A DNA stretch of 64,000 nucleotides from positions 1-64,000 of the forward strand of contig NZ_LMUK01000042.1 of the NCBI RefSeq assembly GCF_009766005.1, written 5' to 3'. The stretch is from Bradyrhizobium sp. S69. GTDB taxonomy: Bacteria > Pseudomonadota > Alphaproteobacteria > Rhizobiales > Xanthobacteraceae. Each line of letters opens with the position of its first letter. Within the stretch, counting starts at the first letter, position 1. The notes under the pieces were generated by a model that saw only the letters and a program-made list of their open reading frames with translations, was not told where the DNA came from and made no database searches. The translations under genes and the position numbers were made by a program. Below, piece after piece: positions 59,709 to 64,000 of this stretch.

Positions 59709-60773
59709 ATGCCAACCGCCGCCAATCTCGTCATCCTCTGCGGCCTCTTGATCGGCCTTGTCTATGGCGCGGTCGGACTGCTCAGCGGGTTCTGCATGAT
59801 GAGCAGCTTGCGCGGCTGGTGGGCGCAGGGCGACAGCCGGCTGGTGCGCAGCTATGCCCTGGCGATGGGGGTCGCGATCGCAGCGACGCAGCTATTGGCG
59901 GTGCGCGACGTCGTCGATCTCGGTAAATCGATCTATCTGCAACCGACATTCTCGGTGCCGCTGATGTTCGTCGGCGGCGTTCTGTTCGGCTACGGCATGG
60001 TGCTCTCGAATGGCTGCGGCTCGCGGGCGCTGGTGCTGCTCGGCCGCGGTAATTTGCGCTCGCTGGTGGTGGTGATCGTGCTCGGTGTTGCCGCGCAAAT
60101 GACGCTGAAGGGACTGATCGCGCCGGGCCGGATCGCGGTGCTGCAATGGACGCAGATGACGGTGAGTATCACCTCGCTGCCGGCTTTGGTCGCCAAATTC
60201 GGCGTCAGTGAAGCGTTCGCGCGTTCGCTGGCAGCACCTGTCGTCAGCGCGGCGCTGATCATCTTTGCCTTTGCCCATGCGCCGTTCCAGCGCGCCTGGG
60301 GCCAGATCGCGGCGGGGCTGATCGTGGGACTTTTGGTCGCCGCCGGCTGGTACGCCACCGGTCATCTCGGCGCCGACGATTTCAACCCGACGCCTGTGAC
60401 CTCGCTGACCTTCGTCGCGCCGATCGCCGATACGCTGCAATACATGATGCTGTCGACCGGACTGACTTTGAATTTCGGCATCGTCACGGTGGCCGGCGTG
60501 TTCGTCGGCAGCCTGGTGACGGCGCTGGCGACCCATCGCTTTCACTGGGAGGGTTATCATTCGCCAAGCCACATGCTGCGCTCGATCAGCGGCGCGGTGC
60601 TGATGGGCGCGGGCGGCGCGATGGCCTTGGGCTGCTCGGTCGGGCAGGGCCTGACCGGACTGTCGACGCTGTCGTTCGGTTCGTTGGTCGCGGTGGCCGG
60701 AATTATGCTGGGAACCGGCATCGGCCTGCGCGGCGCGCTTCGGGTGCGCCCGCTGGCGTCGACCTCTGCTTGA
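59709..60773 (+). CDS. YeeE/YedE family sulfur transporter
   Basis: This is a 354-residue inner-membrane protein with about nine to ten helices. Two half-repeats each carry a conserved cysteine block: LSNGCGSRALVLLGRGNLRSL near 100-120 and LGCSVGQGLTGLSTLSFGSL near 320-340. In TsuA (thiosulfate transporter) such cysteines guide thiosulfate through the pore. The N-terminal GFCMM adds a further Cys. Import of thiosulfate or another reduced sulfur compound is the likely role. It stops one base before the end of the convergent desaturase gene. The sulfite-oxidase-like gene 2.4 kb away is another sulfur-linked function. Confidence 0.85.
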   Translation: MPTAANLVILCGLLIGLVYGAVGLLSGFCMMSSLRGWWAQGDSRLVRSYALAMGVAIAATQLLAVRDVVDLGKSIYLQPTFSVPLMFVGGVLFGYGMVLSNGCGSRALVLLGRGNLRSLVVVIVLGVAAQMTLKGLIAPGRIAVLQWTQMTVSITSLPALVAKFGVSEAFARSLAAPVVSAALIIFAFAHAPFQRAWGQIAAGLIVGLLVAAGWYATGHLGADDFNPTPVTSLTFVAPIADTLQYMMLSTGLTLNFGIVTVAGVFVGSLVTALATHRFHWEGYHSPSHMLRSISGAVLMGAGGAMALGCSVGQGLTGLSTLSFGSLVAVAGIMLGTGIGLRGALRVRPLASTSA

Positions 60774-60774
60774 A

Positions 60775-61728
60775 TCAAGCTTGGCCGTTCGACGTCGCCA
60801 GCCGCATCATGTCGAGATAGCCGGGTTTCACTTCCATCCGCGTGACAAAGCCTTTTTCGGCCAGCAGCCGATGCGCTTCTTGTAGCCGGTAGCACGGCAG
60901 ATACATGAACAGATGATGCTCGGCGTGATAGTTTACCCAATAGGGCGCGATCAACAATCGCTCGACCGGGTTCGCGAGCGTGGTGCGGGCGTGGCTGAAC
61001 GGGTCTTCGCCGGTCGAGGTGCAGGCGTGTTCGGCGATGTTGCGGATCCGCGTCACCAGCGGTAGCCACGTCGCCATCGCCAAAACCCAGACGGCAAAAT
61101 ACCAGATGCCGGCGCCGGCGAGCCAGAACAGCACAAACAGCAGGGCATTGAGGCCAAGGAAACGCGCCGTCTTTTCGCGGCCGGTCGCGACGAAGCTCTC
61201 GTGCGAGACCGTTTCGTCATTCGCCGCGCGCTGGAACAGCGACCGCAATAGCGGCAGCCGCTGCTTCACAAAAGTCTGTCCGGTGAGATCGCGGATCGCC
61301 TTGCGGGTGTAGCTCTCTTTGGTGATCGGGAACGGCGCCGACAGCGACAGGTCAGGGTCTTCCGGCTGCTGGGTGAATTTGTGGTGCTGCAGATGATAGG
61401 AACGGTAGCTCGCGAGATCGGCGCCCACCGGCACCGCGCATAGCCACTGTCCGACCCATTCATTGACCGCCTTGTTGTGGTGAAGCCCGCCATGGGCGGC
61501 CTCGTGCATCAGGATCGCCAGCCCCAGTTGCCGCGTGCCGACCACCATCACCGCGATCAGCCAGCTCAGCGGGTTGGGCCACAGCACGACCAGCGCGATG
61601 GCCGCGGCGATGGTACCCCAGGCATGCGCCACCAGCCACATGCCGCGCCACGAACTGCGCGAGGTCAGATGGCTCCATTCGTCAGCCGAAAAGACCGTTT
61701 TGGGATCGACGCGTGCAACGACCGGCAT
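60775..61728 (-). CDS. Membrane fatty-acid desaturase
   Basis: This is a 317-residue integral di-iron enzyme. The three His boxes are HEAAHGGLHH at 75-84, YHLQHHKF at 111-118 and NYHAEHHLF near 264-272. Hydrophobic helices are in between (IAAAIALVVLW, LFVLFWLAGAGIWYFAVWVL). The arrangement and length fit the acyl-lipid/carotenoid desaturase family. The regiochemistry cannot be read. It is convergent with the YeeE gene and 60 bases upstream of it lies the hydrolase-OsmC gene, on the same strand. Confidence 0.88.
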   Translation of the reverse strand: MPVVARVDPKTVFSADEWSHLTSRSSWRGMWLVAHAWGTIAAAIALVVLWPNPLSWLIAVMVVGTRQLGLAILMHEAAHGGLHHNKAVNEWVGQWLCAVPVGADLASYRSYHLQHHKFTQQPEDPDLSLSAPFPITKESYTRKAIRDLTGQTFVKQRLPLLRSLFQRAANDETVSHESFVATGREKTARFLGLNALLFVLFWLAGAGIWYFAVWVLAMATWLPLVTRIRNIAEHACTSTGEDPFSHARTTLANPVERLLIAPYWVNYHAEHHLFMYLPCYRLQEAHRLLAEKGFVTRMEVKPGYLDMMRLATSNGQA

Positions 61729-61788
61729 GGGCTGGTTGCTCTCAGGTTTGACGCGCTCATGCCGATGATACGCCCGCCTGTTCGCGGG

Positions 61789-63024
61789 TCAATCCGCCGC
61801 CTTGGTCACGATATGAATTTCCGAGGTCAGGGTGCGGTGCACCGGGCACTTGTCGGCGATTTCCATCAGTTTCTTGCGCTGTTCGGCATCGAGCGTGCCT
61901 TCCATCGATATCACCCGGTCGAACTGGTCGAGCATGCCGACCCGGGTTTCGCACTCGGCGCAGTCCTCGGCGTGGATCTTGCTGTGCGACAGCGTCACCG
62001 TGACCCGATCGAGCGGCAGCGATTTGCGCTCGGCATACATCCGCATCGTCATCGAGGTGCAGGCCCCAAGACCTGCGAGCACATAATCATACGGCCCCGG
62101 TCCGCTGTCCGCGCCGCCGACGGCGGCGGGCTCGTCGGCCAAAAGATGATGCGGCCCGACGGTGACGGTATTCTGGAATCGGCTGTCGCGGGTTTCGCGG
62201 ACCACGACGAGGCGCGGGCCCTGGCCTTGATCTTGGCCGGAATCGGCGGCCTGTTGCGGCGCTGCGGATGCGAGATAGCGGCTGGCCCAGGCTGCGATCA
62301 TGTCGGCGACATAGGCCGCGTCGCCTCTGTCGGTCAGCAGATGATCGGCGTCCGACAGCGACACGAAGCTCTTGGGATGCCTGGCCGTGACGAAGATTTT
62401 GGTCGCATTGTCGATGCTGACGGTGTCGTCGGTCGGCGAATGCATGATCAGCAGCGCCTTGTGCAGCTTTGCGATATGCGACGTCAGGCTGTGCTCGGCG
62501 ATGTCGTCGAGGAATTCGCGCTTGATGCTGAAGGGGCGGCCGGCCAGCGAAACCTCGACCTTGCCCTGTTGGCGGATGTCCTCGATCTTGTCCCTGAAGA
62601 AGTTTGTGACATGGGAGGGATCGGAGGGCGCGGCGATGGTGACGACGGCTTTGGCGTCGGGAATTTGGTCGGCGGCCGCGAGAACCGCGGCGCCGCCGAG
62701 GCTGTGGCCGATCAGGATGGCAGGGACCCCTCGGGTCTCGCGCAAATGATCGGCGGCGCGGACCAGATCGGCGACGTTGGATGAAAATGTCGAATTGGCG
62801 AAATCGCCTTCGCTGGAACCAAGCCCGGTGAAATCGAACCGCAGCACGGCGATGCCCTTGGATGCCAGCGCGAGCGCGATGCGGCTGGCGGCCAGCACGT
62901 CCTTGCCGCAGGTGAAGCAATGGGCGAACAGCGCATAGCCGCGAATCCCGCCTTCCGGCGTGTCCAGAGCCGCGGCCAGTTGCTGGCCTTCCGAACCGGT
63001 GAATTGAAAACGCTCATGCGGCAC
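61789..63024 (-). CDS. Bifunctional alpha/beta hydrolase-OsmC fusion
   Basis: This is a 411-residue two-domain protein. Residues 1-250 form an alpha/beta hydrolase with nucleophile elbow GHSLGG (Ser108) and HSPTDDTVSID for the acid. Residues 265-411 form an OsmC/Ohr-like domain with GLGACTSMTMRMYAERK and DKCPVHRTLT carrying the two peroxidatic cysteines. Fusions of this architecture are known in proteobacteria. A role in removing organic hydroperoxides from hydrolysed esters is plausible. It is upstream of the desaturase on the same strand, so peroxidised fatty acids could be a natural substrate. Confidence 0.88.
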   Translation of the reverse strand: MPHERFQFTGSEGQQLAAALDTPEGGIRGYALFAHCFTCGKDVLAASRIALALASKGIAVLRFDFTGLGSSEGDFANSTFSSNVADLVRAADHLRETRGVPAILIGHSLGGAAVLAAADQIPDAKAVVTIAAPSDPSHVTNFFRDKIEDIRQQGKVEVSLAGRPFSIKREFLDDIAEHSLTSHIAKLHKALLIMHSPTDDTVSIDNATKIFVTARHPKSFVSLSDADHLLTDRGDAAYVADMIAAWASRYLASAAPQQAADSGQDQGQGPRLVVVRETRDSRFQNTVTVGPHHLLADEPAAVGGADSGPGPYDYVLAGLGACTSMTMRMYAERKSLPLDRVTVTLSHSKIHAEDCAECETRVGMLDQFDRVISMEGTLDAEQRKKLMEIADKCPVHRTLTSEIHIVTKAAD

Positions 63025-63050
63025 GTTCGGTCTCCTCTGGGTTGGCTTTC

Positions 63051-63184
63051 ACCTCTCCCGTTGGGAGAGGTCGGATCGCCCCTTCGCGATCCGGGTGAGG
63101 GGTTACAGCCTAACGATAGATTGTAACCCCTCACCCGAATTCCTCGCTTCGCTCGAAATTCGACCTCTCCCGCAGGGAGAGGTG
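63051..63184. repeat. Long inverted repeat family F
   Basis: A two-fold symmetric element: ACCTCTCCCGTTGGGAGAGG at the left and CCTCTCCCGCAGGGAGAGGT at the right. Nested inside are CGGGTGAGGGGTTACA and TGTAACCCCTCACCCG. The left arm lies 26 bases upstream of the hydrolase-OsmC gene and the right arm 21 bases after the sulfite-oxidase-like gene. Confidence 0.8.
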
Positions 63185-63205
63185 TAGCTAAACTCTAGCG
63201 TCAAC

Positions 63206-63871
63206 CTAATCGTTAGAATAGCGCTGCTCGGCCCACGGATCGCCGCGGTTGTGATAGCCGCGCACTTCCCAATAGCCCGGCACATCCTCCGCGACGAATT
63301 CGATCCGCTGCAGCCACTTCGCGCTCTTCCAGAAATAAAGATGCGGCACCACCAGCCGCACGGGGCCGCCATGTTCCGCTTCCAGTGGCGTTTCCGACCA
63401 GCGATGCGCGAGCAGCGCGTCTTCGGCGGCGAAGTCTTCCAGCGCGAGGTTGGTGGTGTAGCCGTCGTGGGCATGTAGTACGACATGGCGGGCTTCGTCG
63501 CGCGGGCGGCAGGCCATCAGGAGATCGCGGGTCGCCAATCCTTCCCAGGCATTGTCGTAACGGGACCAGGTGGTGACGCAATGGATGTCGGAGATGAAGC
63601 GGGTCTGCGGCTGCGCGGTGAATTGCCTCCAGTCCCAGAAGATCGGATTTTCTACAGCTCCATAAACGTCGAGACGCCAGCGTTCCCTTGTTATCTGCGG
63701 CGTCAGGCCAAGATCGAGGGTCGGCCAGTCCTTGGTGAGGTGCTGTCCCGGCGGCAGGCGCTGATCCTCCGGGCGGGAAGTTTTGCCGGTGAGGAATCGG
63801 CCCTCGCGCGCCCAGCGTTCCTTGCTGCGGGTCAGCTTGCTTTCCGGAGGTTGCTCTTCGTCGTCGGCCAT
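63206..63871 (-). CDS. Sulfite-oxidase-like molybdopterin oxidoreductase
   Basis: This is a 221-residue protein with the molybdenum-cofactor domain of the sulfite oxidase family. The molybdenum-ligand cysteine is Cys98 in SDIHCVTTWSRYDN. LPPGQHLTKDWPTLDLGLTP is the typical N-terminus and GGPVRLVVPHLYFWKSAKWLQRIEF is the cofactor-domain signature. There is no signal peptide or Tat motif, so it acts in the cytoplasm. The length agrees with the short YuiH/MsrP-related group whose substrates are unproven. The start MADDEEQPP is preferred to an upstream alternative. The tail of another minus-strand gene ends 53 bases upstream. Confidence 0.88.
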   Translation of the reverse strand: MADDEEQPPESKLTRSKERWAREGRFLTGKTSRPEDQRLPPGQHLTKDWPTLDLGLTPQITRERWRLDVYGAVENPIFWDWRQFTAQPQTRFISDIHCVTTWSRYDNAWEGLATRDLLMACRPRDEARHVVLHAHDGYTTNLALEDFAAEDALLAHRWSETPLEAEHGGPVRLVVPHLYFWKSAKWLQRIEFVAEDVPGYWEVRGYHNRGDPWAEQRYSND

Positions 63872-63924
63872 GTTCAGTCCCCGATGCGCGGGTCGGCGCA
63901 TCAGGGCCAGTATAGCCGAAAAAT

Positions 63925-64000
63925 TCAGCCGGCGTTTCCAAACAACATCGGCAACTGCCGCGGCCCGCGCACGGTGCCTTCCGACCAACTGACCCGACCG
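63925..64000 (-). CDS. C-terminal end of a minus-strand gene (partial, unrecognised)
   Basis: The minus strand has an open frame from the right edge to a TGA at 63927-63925. The last 24 residues read GRVSWSEGTVRGPRQLPMLFGNAG when split around the middle (GRVSWSEGTVRG, PRQLPMLFGNAG). The codon use is typical of the genome and the stop lies 53 bases before the sulfite-oxidase-like gene, a normal operon spacing. I do not recognise the family. A short chance frame cannot be excluded. Confidence 0.35.
   Translation of the reverse strand, partial: GRVSWSEGTVRGPRQLPMLFGNAG

Noticed and set aside
59709-63871. Sulfur transporter and sulfite-oxidase-like gene as part of the proposed sulfonate pathway
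   Set aside because: They lie about 40 kb from the candidate sulfonate genes and are separated by the paa and lipid regions. Sulfur-related annotation alone is not evidence of a shared pathway.

Overview
The window is high-GC DNA from an alphaproteobacterium, most likely Bradyrhizobium or a close Nitrobacteraceae relative. The evidence is a CYP199A-type P450 beside a palustrisredoxin-reductase-like flavoprotein (both known from Rhodopseudomonas palustris), a self-sufficient CYP102A P450 (known from Bradyrhizobium japonicum as CYP102A6), a phenylacetate (paa) operon, a class III-type polyhydroxyalkanoate synthase with a phasin, and many short palindromic intergenic repeats of the kind common in these genomes. 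The identification rests on recognised protein families and was not checked by any search.

Layout. 1-96 is the end of an IS3-like insertion sequence that sits inside a palindromic repeat. 182-3575: a PaaG-like enoyl-CoA hydratase/isomerase faces a CYP199A-like P450 and its FAD reductase. 3716-7160: two adjacent PfkB-family sugar kinases and aspartate ammonia-lyase. 7446-8315: a VOC-fold protein. 8517-17017: a TetR regulator, then an NMT1/SsuABC-type ABC transporter, an enolase-superfamily protein, a Gfo/Idh/MocA oxidoreductase, a DUF993 protein and a xylose-isomerase-like TIM barrel, all on one strand with overlapping or near-overlapping enzyme genes. This looks like a complete catabolic operon of unknown substrate and is the best candidate for an undescribed pathway. 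17135-20857: an FMN-dependent 2-hydroxyacid dehydrogenase, a second P450 and a split two-subunit ThDP decarboxylase of the sulfopyruvate/phosphonopyruvate type. 20941-25966: a TetR-controlled RND efflux pump. 26110-26856: a possible CnbZ-like protein.

27062-35549 (minus strand) is a dipeptide/glutathione-type ABC transporter operon with gamma-glutamyltransferase and a DUF1028 protein. It contains a 22-codon mini-ORF that joins the dppC and dppD reading frames through two ATGA overlaps. 35838-37091 is a DadA-like amino-acid dehydrogenase. 37237-51543 is rich in storage-lipid and fatty-acid functions: two paralogous alpha/beta hydrolases, a wax ester synthase/DGAT, an epoxide hydrolase, the CYP102A fusion, a short PhaE-like protein, PhaC, a GNAT protein and a phasin. 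51848-58531 is the phenylacetate module paaX, paaABCDE, paaI and paaK (PhAc-CoA ligase); repeat elements sit in two of its gaps. Ring cleavage and beta-oxidation genes (paaZ, paaF, paaH, paaJ) are not in the window. 58563-64000 carries an MDR oxidoreductase, a YeeE/YedE sulfur transporter, a fatty-acid desaturase, an alpha/beta hydrolase-OsmC fusion, a sulfite-oxidase-like molybdoenzyme and the tail of one more gene.

No tRNA, rRNA or CRISPR array was seen. Nearly every intergenic gap over about 80 bases that is not a promoter region holds one of at least six palindromic repeat families. Only one gap exceeds 300 bases (51544-51847), and it is mostly repeat.
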